Assembly: GCA_963969595.1 (NCBI GenBank)
Contig: OZ018411.1
Span: 30,701,445-30,765,444 of the forward strand
Reading direction: 5' to 3'
Source: Neckera pumila
Taxonomy: Eukaryota; Streptophyta; Bryopsida; Hypnales; Neckeraceae
DNA: 64,000 bases
A program made the translations under genes and the position numbers. Positions within the stretch are counted from its first letter, which is position 1. Every line of letters starts with the position of its first letter. The notes below the pieces were generated by a model. The model saw only the letters and a program-made list of their open reading frames with translations, was not told the DNA's origin and searched no databases. Of this stretch, positions 22,560 to 33,869 are shown in pieces.

Positions 22560-24404
22560 AAATGTTCTGTATAAACCCAAGGTGAAGAACTCGCCTCTCT
22601 ATGGAGAGTGGTGCACACCAAAGGTCAGACCCACAAGTGGCAGAAGCATTTCAACGGGGAAGCGATCAAATCTTCAGTGGCGAATCGTCCCTCACAAAGA
22701 AAGATGATTTCAAGGCGAGGAAGCGGATTCTGAAGACCAGGATAACAAAGTCATGGAGCTGGAAAAGCACTCATATAACGTGATGGATGCTTTGGTGACG
22801 TGATTCGTCTCTCCGGATTCCCGGGTTGCCTTCACCAACTCATCAGTCACCTCATCCGACCTCCCATCTCTCACGAGTCAAACTCGGGAACTCAGCACCG
22901 TTCTCAGATCCTAATGAAACCCCAAATGAAAACACTGATAACAATCACCAACGGATTGTACCGAGTGTACAGTACTTTGGAACAGCAACATCATCACCCT
23001 CAATGCCTCACTCGGGCCAACTTCCCATTTCTTGGATTCTCCGCTGTCCGGAAGTGAGTGGTGGCCAAGCCACCTCACCCCAGCGAAATCTCGACGCTTT
23101 CCAGAACTTCAAGTTGTGTGAACTCGGATGCATAGATGGACCGCAGATAAAAAGAATAATTGCGTACACAAGCATGACAAGCGTCTGATTGAGGGTCCAA
23201 AGATTCCCTAATCATTAACCCCGCGCTGCCCACGAGGTCTGTCAGGACTCAAAAAAAAATCGGATTCAGTGGCACATACTCTTGACAATTGAAGCCAATC
23301 TTCAGAAGTTCAGACCCTTGTCAAAGCTACTGGAATTCTCCATCACTCCATGCACAAAACATATCAGAGGCGAAGTGAGGATTGAGCATTGAAATTGGAA
23401 CTTTGTCAAAAAGTCATGCTTTCGACAGTCTAATAAGCCAAGCGTGTTTTTGTCAAATGTCGATATTTCAGAGTGCAATGCATACCCAAACCTCAACCGG
23501 GGCAGCTCCAGATAACCTACATGGTGACATGAAAAGATTTGATGAGATTGTAATACATGCTGAAGAACTTGGTCTCCCAATTTGGTGTCCCATATCATAT
23601 CTAAAAAGAAACTTCTGAGCAAGATCATGTTGAGGACTTGAAAATGACAGTCATACATGAGAAATAACCCCAGGCACCGCAAGCGTGAATCATAGCCCAT
23701 GACAACGAATGATGGCGGATCTAAGCCAAAACCAGTCGGTACAAAATTGATTCTACAGAAGTCTCCCATATTTCTCACGTTTCCACTGTCCATTACAGTT
23801 AACTCAGAATCAAGAGTAAATTCGCAAGGAATCCCAAGTTCAAACAAGGCACGCAAACTGCACAAAGACGCTCGTGGTCAAGGGATGTACACCAATGAAA
23901 CCCACGAGATCACTGAACTGCCCGCTATTCCATTTCGACCATAAAAGTTGTACATCAACACAACTTCCCCAAAAGAAACAAAGCACTACTCCTGTGACTG
24001 CTACTCGATCCATACATGCGGCAGCCAAGTAGAACCCAAACGGCTTTCCTACCGAATACACATCATCCAAGCTTCAGATGTCCAGCGGTCAAACGAACCA
24101 AAAGCACATGCCTCATGCATGTTTCATCACCAATCACTCAAAACCTTCAAGTCACATCAAGACGCACCGCAAAGTCGTCCCCTTATAGCATCAAAACATC
24201 ATATGTACAATGTAGAAGTGAAAATGTGCAGCGATGATGTTCGTTTACACTTATCACGGGTCTATAAATTTTAAGATAGTACGCTTTGAACCCACTATTG
24301 TACTCACCCAGACCGTCTCAGTTCTTCTCCTCTTCACTAGTAGTTCACTGGTACCGCACCGCACCACCCTCCTCTACCGCAAGCCAGCCGTGTCCGCCAC
24401 CCAT
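22560..24404 (-). other. Desaturase 3' flank of raised GC, one 187-codon frame
   Basis: GC-richer sequence running up to the desaturase stop. It probably includes its 3' UTR. A minus-strand frame of 187 codons at 23302-23865 begins MCSLRALFELGIPCEFTLDS and shows no motif or family I know. It may be chance, 3' UTR, or an unrecognised gene. On the plus strand, 22680-22800 can be read as an acidic tail (EEADSEDQDNKVMELEKHSY), but without a supporting gene. Confidence 0.3.
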
Positions 24405-26131
24405 CTACAACAGCGCAACCTCTCGGTTGAAGATCCAGCTGAAGCTTCCATTCTTCGGACCCTTCTTCATCTTCGCCCGAGAGCGTTCGTCCAGCCTCCT
24501 GATCCGAGGTGGCAATGAGCACACATAGTGTTGCGCAGCCTGCGCCTCGCTCGACAGCCCCTTGACATTCGCCACGTCCCACCTCTTCACCAGGTGCTCC
24601 ATGATGTCCGCGTAATCCCGCGCAGTGTAAACCCCCGTTCTCTGAGCCACCAGCGAGAAGTCGTCGAACAGGTGGTTGTTCTGGCCGTCGTACATCAAAT
24701 GTGCTGGCATCGATATCTTCTTCCTCATCATGTCTGCAAACGCCATCATGGCGCCATCGGGGTCCAGCTCGAACAGCTTCTCCACAATCTTTGTGTACGC
24801 GTTTTCGTGCCTCCTCTCATCCGCGGCAATGATCCCACAAATGGTTGCCAACTTTGCATCGCCGTGTTCCTTCGCATGCCGTGCAGTGTTTCCGTGTGAA
24901 ATGAAAGTGGCCCGCTCCTGGAAAGCTGTGTACACGAAACCCAAATACGGATTGTTCTCGGTTTGGGGGTCCTGCACTCCAAAACGATCACCTCAAATAA
25001 GTAAGTTCCTCAACCAAATTCACGGGCACGACCCTCCTCACCCAAGACATTGCTGTTTGCCTGCCTCACTGATAATAGCAACTACTTCAAGTAGTTTCAT
25101 TACCATCTAATTCCTAAGTTAACACAGCCCGCCTTGCCAATGAGCAAGACCAGGGAAAGAGCCCACAGCCCACGATGGGAAAGAAATCCCTCTTACCATG
25201 CCAGATCCTATCAGATACTGAATGGTCTTCTCAATTTGCCTCATGTCCACCCGCCCAGTCAAGTACAAGTACTTGTTCAGCAGATCCCCGTGACGATTCT
25301 CTTCCGCAGTCCACGCCCGAGTCCACACTCCCCAAGGAGTCGGGCTGGCACCCGTTTCGTCCCGGCTTCCATCGAGCGTGTTCAGCATCGTTTGATACGT
25401 CGGTAGCGCCTCCTCCGTGATCATGTCTCCCACTAGACATACCATGTAATCATCCGGCAAGCACAATGACCTCTCTCGAAGCTCCCGAACCTGCTCTAAA
25501 AAGTCCTCCGCAGCCGGGTCTGGCAAGAAATCCTGTGGCTGCCAGCACTTCTCCACTGGCTTCAGATAAGGAAGCAGAGTCTCCGAAGCCCACCCTTCCA
25601 GACTCTTAAACAGTTCCAATTTCTCCGGCGATATGGAATGCATCACTTTCGAGTGCCTCTCCACTGGTGGCTTGATTACAGGTGCTCCCCTACAATCAAT
25701 TAAAGGAATGTCAATGGCAGGGGACTGAGGTCACAACAAGGAGCAGTCCTCTGTATACCTAGAATTACCCAACGCATTCTCTCGAATAGATTTTGGCTTT
25801 GAGACCAGACGGTCCATTCATGAACAAATTATCCTAGAACATCAAATCTGGGAAAGTTCAAGACACCAATAGGCAAATCAAGAGAAATCCATTGCCACTC
25901 CACTCACTTAGTTTGTTGCGGTGGAAGTATCGCAGTCATAACCACTTGCAAGCCGCCCGTTTTCTGTACTCGCCTCACATCGTTCACGCGGAAGTTCAGC
26001 TTCTGCCCTTTCAATGCCGATGAAGTCAAGTCCGAGAGTGTTCCAGTGTGCCGAGCACGGCTTGCGCTCTGACTCGAGGCGCCAAATCTAGTCACGCCTC
26101 CCACAGCTGCAGTCATCGCTATCGCCGCCAT
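24405..26131 (-). CDS. SAD: Stearoyl-ACP 9-desaturase, plastid stroma
   Basis: Soluble di-iron enzyme that puts the delta-9 double bond into stearoyl-ACP using ferredoxin and O2, the step that makes oleate in plastids. Exons on the minus strand are 26131-25908, 25689-25197 and 24971-24405; the introns are 218 and 225 nt with GT-AG ends. The product is 427 residues, somewhat longer than the usual 390-400 because of a long transit peptide. Residues 1 to about 80 are rich in Ala, Ser, Thr and Arg ([20 protein letters not shown]), as in stromal targeting. By homology the iron ligands are all present: E167 ([11 protein letters not shown]), E205 and H208 ([13 protein letters not shown]), E258 (FQERATF), E291 and H294 ([10 protein letters not shown]). 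The C-terminus FSWIFNREV is the family ending. The start is the first in-frame ATG after the leader-intron acceptor. The intron after GSGM is where plant genes also have one. Confidence 0.96.
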
Positions 26132-27640
26132 CGTACCAAAACCGTCCAAAAACAGGGTAATCACCCAGCTGGACTCAAACCTGCAAAATTTCCAACCTGC
26201 TTAAATTCAATACGGGCTGCCCTAAGATATCTGCTTTTGATTGGCAGTCACAGGAAGCGACCGCCACAAGCACAGAGATACGGACACTGGCAATGACGAC
26301 AGCCCGCACAAGACGTGTCAATACTTCAAGCGACAACTCTGCCGGAATTTTCTTGGCCAGCAGCACCCGCTTGAAGAAACAGCAATCCCCACCACCTCGA
26401 TACTTCCACACCCAAGTGAATTCCAACCTAAACGCTCTCGAGACTCCTCGGATCCAATGCAAGTAGCAGTAGAGCGTCCCAGGGTTTTTCCACAGATACC
26501 CTCCTAATCCCAAGAACACGCACGCCGTCCAAATGCAGGCAAGAAGTTTCATCGAAAGTGGAGACACCACATTCCCAACACAGCACAGTTCAAATCACTT
26601 GCAAGCTATCCAGAAAAACCCATGTGACCGGAGAGGACTTCTCTCCGAGTCCAAGCCTCTCGACACGGAACCCAGCTTCACGCTCGGCAGAGACATGCAT
26701 ACATCCTTTACGCATCGCCAATGTGCTTCTTATGACACACATTGCCTCGTACCGATTCTGAAGCCTCGCAGGCCCATTCAGAAAGCGGGAGCGAAACCAA
26801 GTACCGCAAGAAACAGCCCTCCACTACACGCTCTCTTCACCCAAGAATCAAAGAACTCGCCTGTGGACCACACTCTCACTTCAATATTGCTATCAAAATC
26901 AACACATGAAAGGCTCTTCTTGCTCTCCACCGCTCCCGTACACCACAACAACACAGACGACGCAGTGGTCTCGGGGACGAAATGGCTAATGGCAAAAGAA
27001 GACGAAGAAGCGGCACTCGAGCCCAAACAAACCCACACCCCACACGGTGAAGCTCCTCCATTCATCCATCCATCCATCACCGTCCAAGACCGTAACCGCC
27101 CGCAGATTCTGTAGGAGAACAGAAAGCCCAAAACCAACCCAGCGCCAAAGATTCCGAGCACCATGAACTCTATCGTCAACCCAGCCCAGCCCTTGCCCAC
27201 AAGAGCCACAACCGAGCTTGCCAATTAGCCCCAGTGCGCAGCTGGAAACCTAACGCCGAAGAGATCTGCAAGCCACAGCAACAGCACTAGTCTGCAAAAT
27301 AGAACTTGACATCATATCTACTACGATACCTGAGTGAGGTCGGGGAGACCCGTAGAAGACGAAGGTGGTGGCCGCCGCAGGTGAGAGTGCAACGGAGCGA
27401 GAGACGCAGCTGCTGCGAGGCCTCCGAAAGGAAGAACCGAGCGCAGGGACGCAGAGAGAGAAGAGAAGAGAGACAAGAGTCACAGAGGGAGTGGCTTTGG
27501 GTTTCTGCCACTCGGTTAAGACCCAGCCAGCCAGCCAGCCGACGGGCTTTACAAGGAGCGCAGTCGCCGGGTGTCCCCGTCCCTTCGTTCTCCTGCTTTG
27601 CGCTCTCCGCCCCAGTCTTTTCATTTTTTTCAATTTTATT
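26132..27640 (-). promoter_or_regulatory. Desaturase 5' leader and leader intron
   Basis: On the minus strand a donor CTCAG-GTATCG lies at 27329 and an acceptor TTTTGCAG ends at 26182, predicting an intron of about 1.15 kb just before the coding exon. The GC-rich stretch 27330-27640, with CT-rich runs, is the likely first exon and promoter. A 21-codon frame with a transit-peptide-like look (MMSSSILQTSAVAVACRSLR) starts near 27314. It is a possible upstream ORF or alternative first exon. The two longer minus-strand frames here (26175-26570, 26778-27224) look like open intron sequence. Confidence 0.5.
27237..27260 (-). promoter_or_regulatory. 24-base block shared with the OEP16 leader
   Basis: Exact 24-base match to 10881-10904. 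It lies about 69 nt downstream of the predicted leader donor here and about 71 nt in OEP16. The flanks do not match. Possible intronic expression element; function unproven. Confidence 0.6.
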
Positions 27641-27953
27641 ATTATTTCTACTTTTCATTTGATTTTAGTTGAGGAGTCAGCTTATTAGAATGCAAGAATT
27701 GCACCGTCACCCAAGAAATGGCACTGTCCATTCTAAGGCCTACAGTAATAATGATATTTAGTGTGACCTACAATGGTGGATCAGTGTAGAATGCCATAAG
27801 TCTTTATACTTCATGAATATATGGATAGAATAGATATCTATGTTCTTGGTAAAAAAATTCATTTTTTTTAAAGCAATTTGTGTAGATAATAATAAATGAA
27901 ACGGCGTTATTAGTGTGGTGCGGTTCACACAATTTTCAATCTTCTTTTAATTA

Positions 27954-28884
27954 ATAACCCCTAAAGGACCAAAATGCATTTTTTGGCAACATAGAAATTT
28001 TGGGCAGGTACGTGTGACTGGAGATTTGCATATTTTGGGTTGAAATTTTTAAAGAAGGTGGGGACTAGGGATATCTTTCATATGCACCAAATTTCATGAC
28101 ATTTGAAAATACGAGTCAAAAGTTATGGCCTAATATGTTGTTTGTTTCTCAACTCGAGTAGTCCGAGTAGATAAAAAAAAATCACTTTTTTCAAAAATAA
28201 AAATTTGAAATTGGTTTATTAGATTTATATATATGTGGAAAGCTTTGAATCATTCCATTTTGATCAGTGAGTCAAATGTTACGAGGATTTTTGATTTGCG
28301 GGTAGTTATGGATTGTCTACTCTAAAATAAACTTTGACGTCGTTTATTTCATTCAATTTTTAATATTTTCAAAAAAATAAAATTGTAGGATGAAGATTGT
28401 TTATTAAAACATTACAACCATTGGGATTGGCATTTTTCAATTCCATAATTAACTTCTTAACAATTTAGTGTTTTGGACCATTCTCTACTTCATTCTACTT
28501 ACTATTTTTTTTCCTATATGTTATACAATTCCAAATAACCTGAAAATTTTCAAGCATGTAGCCAACTTGCCTTGAAGAATGAATCCAAAGAAGCACAACT
28601 ATTTTGGAATTTTTTTCATAATGATCTAACCTTGTGAAGTGTAGCTGCCCGTTTTTTTGCAGGGCCAAAAAATGGACTTTTGCCACTTCAAACGCTAATA
28701 TCTTCCAATCTACACGATGGAAATTTCTGAAATTTTTTCCACACATTCTCAACTTAGAGTTCTAAAGATCCTACGGTTACGTGTATCCAGAAATGATATT
28801 TTTCAAAAATTTGGTACTTGTCCTAGAAATGGCAATTTTGGAGCATTTTTGGTGAGAACATAGGCAAGGAACTTTAGGGGATAA
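27954..28884 (+). mobile_element. Family A (subfamily II) MITE with ATAA duplication
   Basis: Left end ATAACCCCTAAAGGACC; right end AACTTTAGGGGATAA. ATAA is present at both borders (27954-27957 and 28881-28884) in place of TTAA, which shows that the four bases are target duplication and not part of the inverted repeat. Subfamily II lacks the GTCCC hairpin and has TTTTTGGCAACATAGAAATT next to the left end. Confidence 0.88.
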
Positions 28885-29246
28885 AGGACCATTGTTCCCT
28901 TAGGCGACAACTGAGGGTTTGGATAGATACCTACAATTTGAATGGCATAAGTTTTTTTGGTCATTTTCTTACAGTAGAAGAATAGATTAACTTTACAAAA
29001 AGTTTAGTTTTATAATAATCACTAAAGTAATAATTATTATGCCGTTGGGGGACTTAATCAATTTTGGGCATGTTCCTACAATCTCAATATTCATCATAAT
29101 TTTTTGAAATTTTTGTGAAGACAAAAAATCACATTAGCTTTTGGGGATTATAACTTTTATTTCACTTGGTTCTTGAGAGCAAAAGTTATGGCACAAAAAT
29201 CCCCTTTTTAGTTGCAGCAGGTAGAAACTCCCTACACAAAAAACAA

Positions 29247-30128
29247 TTAACACCTAAAGTTCTTTGACTATGTTTTCACCAAAAACGCTCCAAAACTACC
29301 ATTTATCACACAAATACCAAGTTTTAGGAAAAGAAAAACTTTTTTAGACACAAGTAACCATAGGATCTTACAGTATGCTAGTTTCAAAAGATGTAGAAAA
29401 AATTCCAAAATTTTTCACCATACAGATTGGAAGATATTGGCCCTGCGAAAAATAGGGCAGCTGCACTTTACAAGGTCACATATGTAGAAAACAAGTCCAA
29501 AATGGTGGTGCTTCTTTGAATTCTTTTTTCTAAACAAATTGGTTACATGCTTAAAAAATTTCAAATCATTTGGAGTTGTGTAACATATAGGAGGAAAAAG
29601 TAGTAAGTAGGAAAAAGTAGAGAATGATTCAAAATACAAAATTGTTAAGACTTTAATTATGAAATTGAAAAATGGCAATCCCAATGGTTGTAGTGTTGGT
29701 ATAAACAATCTACATCCTATAATTTTATTCAAAATTGAATGACATAAACAACTCCAAAGTTTATTTTAGAGTAGAGAATCTATAACTACCCACAAATTGA
29801 AATTCCTCATAACTTTTGACTCATTGATTGAAATGGAATGATTCAAAGCTTTCTATGTATATACAACTCTAGAAAACCAATTTCAAATTTTTGTTTCTAA
29901 AAAAAGTGATTTTTAAGATCTGCCAGGACTGCCCAAGTTGAAAAACAAACAACATATTAGGCCATAACTTTTGACTCATATTTCCAAATGTCATGAAATT
30001 TTGTGCAAATGAAAGATATTCCTTGTTCCCACCTTCTATTAAATTTTTTGCCTAAAATATGCAAATTTCTAGTCTCAAATACCTACCCAAAATTGCTAAA
30101 AGTAGCAGGCTAGACTTTTGGGGGTTAA
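29247..30128 (-). mobile_element. Family A (subfamily II) MITE, nested
   Basis: Starts TTAACACCTAAAGTTCTTTG and ends GACTTTTGGGGGTTAA. It lies in reverse inside 29015-31690 and shares with 27954-28884 the blocks CATATTAGGCCATAAC and AGCTTTCTATG. About 880 bp, non-coding. Confidence 0.85.
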
Positions 30129-30572
30129 GAATATTTTAAAAATTTGTTTCTTAGATATTGTAATTTTATATACATGGGATGCTTTGATTCATTCCATTTG
30201 GATTTATTATATGAAAGTTATGGACAATCTTATTTTTCGGGCAATCAAAGCATCTTCATGAGAAAAAAAATTGTAGGCATAATTTTTGAATTCCATTTTC
30301 ACTGTTTTTAAAAAAAAATAAGTTTCACAAGGTTAAGATCTATTGCTAGAAAAATTTTACCATTGAGATTATTGTGCTCAAACTCCATCTTAGAGCTATT
30401 AACAATTTAGATTTTCCTTCAATCTTGAGCCTACTTTTGTATACTAATTTTTTAATGAGTGAAAATTAAGTGTGTATTCTTCTTAAAATCAATAATGCAA
30501 AAATTTTAAGTTAAGATGATTCAAAGCCAAAAAATCTAGTCAAGGAAGGTGCAAAAATATTTTTCCTTCACT

Positions 30573-31496
30573 TTACCCCCTAAAGGACCAACATGCATTT
30601 TTTGGCTACATAGAAATTTTTGGGCAGGTATATTTGACTAGATATTTCCTTATTTTTGGCCCAAATTTAAAATAGAAGGTGGAGACAAAGAATAACTTTA
30701 AGGCCCAACAATTTTCATAACTTTTGACTACATGGTTTAAAAATTATTGCATTATATGTAGTTTGATTTTCAACTCGGGCTGCTTGGGCAGATTAAAAAA
30801 AATCACTTTTTTTATAAACAAAAATTTGAAATTGATTTTCTAGAGTTATATATGTTTGAAAGCTTGGAATCATTCCATTTTTATCAATGAATCAAAAGTT
30901 ATGAGGATTTTTTGTTTGCGGGGAATTAAGAATTTTCTACTCTAAAATAACTTTTGAAGTCTTTTATCTTACTCAACTTTCAATGTTTTTTGAAAAAAAT
31001 AAAATCGTAGGATGTAGATTGTTTATTACAACATTGCAACCATTAGGATTGGCATTTTTCAATTCCATAATTAAATTATTAACAATTTAGTATTTTGAAA
31101 CATTCTTTATTTTTTTCTATTTACTATTTTTTGCCTATATCTTGTACAATTCCAAATGATGTGATATTTATCAAGCATGTGGCCAACTTGTCTAGAAAAA
31201 AGAATCCAAAATAGTACCACCATTTTGGACATTTTTTCATAGAAAAGTGAGCTTGTGAAGTGGAGTTGCCTTATTTTCTGCAAGCCAAAATAATGATTTC
31301 AGTGAATTTGAATGCTTATATCTTGCAATCCACGCGGTGGAAATTTATGAAATTTTTACCACATGTTTTCAAGTCAGTGTACTAAAAGACCCTATTGTTA
31401 AATGTGTCAAAAAAAAATTTAATTTGGTACTTCTTCTAAAAATGGCAATTTTTTAGCGTTTTTGGTGAAAATATAGTCATGGAACTTTAGGGGTTA
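30573..31496 (+). mobile_element. Family A (subfamily II) MITE, nested, empty site known
   Basis: Left border TTTAC-CCCCTAAAGG (TTAA decayed to TTAC); right border CTTTAGGGG-TTAA. The host reads TTCAC before and TTAAATGCAAAAATC after. Sister copies at about 53150 and 62420 have the uninterrupted CACTTTAAATGCA, so the insertion went into their single TTAA. Confidence 0.9.
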
Positions 31497-32228
31497 AATG
31501 CAAAAATCTTGCAATCTATATGGTCAAGTTTCTAAAATTTCTTCCATACATTTATGTATTAGTCTAGTGCAAGAGCCAATAGTTAGATACGCAAATAAAT
31601 TGAATATGAAAGGATTTTGTAGTTTGCAATAGAAATGGCAATTTTGAGTAGTTTTTGATGGAAACAAGGCCTTGGGATTGTAGGGATCAAATGATGCCAA
31701 GGAATAGAAGTTATACCACCCAAAATAAAAAATAGCATAGCACTATTAGTAGCAATAAATTTTTTTAATTAAAATCAAAATTAATTTCTTATATAATATA
31801 TTTTATTTACATGGAAAACTTTGATTTGTTCCATTTAGATTATGAATGTGAAAATTATGGAGAGTCCTGTTTTGAGGGCAATCAAAGCATGTACATAAAA
31901 AAATAACTTACATGATATGTTTTTTAACTCAAATTTCAAAATTTCTCCCCAATAGTTCATTGGATTTTAGATATTTTGCTAGAAAAATCTGACATTTAAT
32001 CTCTAAAGTTACAAGTCTCAAAAATAAAAAATTAATCTCAAACAAAATGTACAAAAGTAATATCCTCAACAACAAAAATTGTAAGTACAAAAATTTGCAT
32101 TTTGAAGAACTTCTAAACTTAGAATCTCATTTTTGCCTTCTACCAAAAGGACATATAAAGAATTTAGGGATTCAAAGCACCACATGAGTGGGATCCATGC
32201 GTGCAGAAAAACAAATTTTGCTACTTGT

Positions 32229-33215
32229 TTAAACCCTAAAGTCCTATAAGTCTTATTCTGGGACTCTTGAAGGTTTGGGCAGGTACCTATGGTCTCTATT
32301 TCTGGCAAGATTTTTTGAAACTTTTTATTAAGATAGAAAAACTAATTAGCTTTCTAGGAATATAATTAATTAGCTAATATAAAAACTTTCTAAGAATTTC
32401 TAAGCTTTCTAAGAATATAAAAACTTTCTAAAGCTTTCTAAACTTTCTAAGCTTTCTAAGCTTTCTAAGCTTTCTAAACTTTCTAAGAACTTTCTGAGCT
32501 TTCTAAGAATATAAAAACTAATTAGCATTTTATTTCAATCGCTGTCTGGGAACACAAGTTATGCCACAATAAGCCCAAACTAGGTGAGTAAGTAGCAAAA
32601 AATCAAGAAAATTTGAAGTAGTTTCTGTAGATTTAATTTTTGTATATTATATTTTTGTCTATTTGGAAAGGTTTGATTCATTTCATTTGGATGAATGATA
32701 TAAAAGTTATAAAGCTTTTTGTTTGAAGGCAATCTAAGCAAATTCTTGAGAAAAATATATATTGGATCTACTAAGGAACTCAATTTTAGCAATATTTCAT
32801 AAAAAAAAATTGCACATGATTTAATTTGCTTTTGAGAACAATCTAACCTTTGGGATTCGTATTTCAATTCTGAGTTCAATTCTTTCTTAGAGATATCAAA
32901 GATTTAGTTTTTCCTTCTATATTGTCCAAATCAATAAAAAGTGACCCAAATCAACGGACCAAATCAATTGAAAAACTGAACTTTTTCTTATGTATCTTGT
33001 TTCTACTTCAACTTAACAATTTTTAAAGAATGAAATTCATAGATTTTTCTTTAAAAAAAATTCTTGAACTCTCAATAAAATTCTTCAACATAAAAAAATT
33101 TAAAACCATAATTTTTTATAAAAAATTTTAAGCTAAGAGGATTCAAAGCCTTATAATCTAATTAGGCTAGGAGGAAAATATCTTGTTTACTTCACTTCAA
33201 ACACTTATACAGTGA
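32229..33215 (+). mobile_element. Family A MITE, 3' truncated, carrying a microsatellite
   Basis: Left end TTAAACCCTAAAGTCC, then GGTTTGGGCAGGTACCTATG. It continues through TTTCAATCGCTGTCTGGGAAC and AGGATTCAAAGCC to ACTTCAAACACTTATA, where it stops short of the right end. A tract of CTTTCTAAG units is inserted near 32380-32516. Confidence 0.82.
32375..32516 (+). repeat. CTTTCTAAG-type expansion inside a MITE
   Basis: About fifteen imperfect units of AGCTTTCTAAG or AACTTTCTAAG, some linked by AATATAAAA. The seed AGCTTTCTAGGAATATAA is normal family A sequence just upstream. The tract is flanked by duplicated TAATTAGC. Confidence 0.92.
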
Positions 33216-33869
33216 CAACCAAGATTGAATACATATTTGAAATATTTTCATTCAAACAACCATGCTATAAGCATCAATGGACAAAGTCCAAAAGTAGATA
33301 TACGGAAGTTGTAGCGTGCAACATACTACATGTTACCATGGAAGTTTGAAGAAAAAATTAGTTATGATTTGAAAAGAATATTAATTTCAAAGTTCAAAGT
33401 TACTATGTCTAAAACTCGGTTTTGTACACTATGATTTGGAATTACTTTATCTTTTGTCATTTTTCTTAGAACTCCAAAAAAAACTTCTCGTGCCTTTGTA
33501 TATTGGTATACATCATTTCAAATTGTTGCACACAAAAATTGAAGGACATTGACATTTATAGAATTTAAATTTAAGCAATTTGACAAATATGCAAATGAGG
33601 TTGGTTCCCATAATATTTGAATTGTTTTTTAATTGAAAGCATAGAATTGCATTAGCCATTGTAGAGAGAGTATAGGTTGCAACATATATGAACCATTATT
33701 ACATCTTAGCATCCTTACAATTAAAATTTTTGATGAATAGGATATTACTTTCAATTTGTATTTTTACAATTGTATAATGCATGTTAGATTCAATTTTTTG
33801 TATGAAGATTAGAGTTTACAATGCAGAAACCAAGTTCTTATGTAGGTCCTAAATCAAAAATCCATTTGA
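33216..33869. other. AT-rich spacer, nothing identified
   Basis: No gene or repeat end recognised. Confidence 0.45.

Larger units (their letters stand above)
29015..31690 (+). mobile_element. Family A MITE interrupted by two younger copies
   Basis: Pieces at 29015-29246, 30129-30572 and 31497-31690 join into one family A element. Left end ATAATCACTAAAG, then GGGGGACTTAATCAATTTTG; right end CCTTGGGATTGTAGGGATCAA. The interruptions are reverse copy 29247-30128 and forward copy 30573-31496. Reading across the gaps restores the family order, for example TTCAC-TTTAAATGCAAAAATC. Confidence 0.82.
27947..31990 (+). mobile_element. Old family A copy hosting a stack of nested copies
   Basis: The host is split in three: 27947-27953 (its TTAA end), 28885-29014 (AAGGACCATTG, CCCTTAGGCGAC, ATAGATACCTACAATTTG), and 31691 to about 31990 (ATGATGCCAAGGAATAGAAG, then TTTTGAGGGCAATCAAAGCA). 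Joined in order, these pieces follow the family A consensus. The breaks are the insertions at 27954-28884 and 29015-31690. The 3' end is lost. Confidence 0.7.

Noticed and set aside
24528..25110. Plus-strand frames of 123 and 144 codons
   Set aside because: Antisense shadows of the third desaturase exon, which has strong family motifs on the minus strand.
25904..26164. Desaturase start upstream of 26131
   Set aside because: The longer frame begins with GTG and not ATG; the first real ATG is at 26131.
26175..27224. Minus-strand frames of 131 and 148 codons upstream of the desaturase
   Set aside because: They lie inside the predicted leader intron and show no domain.
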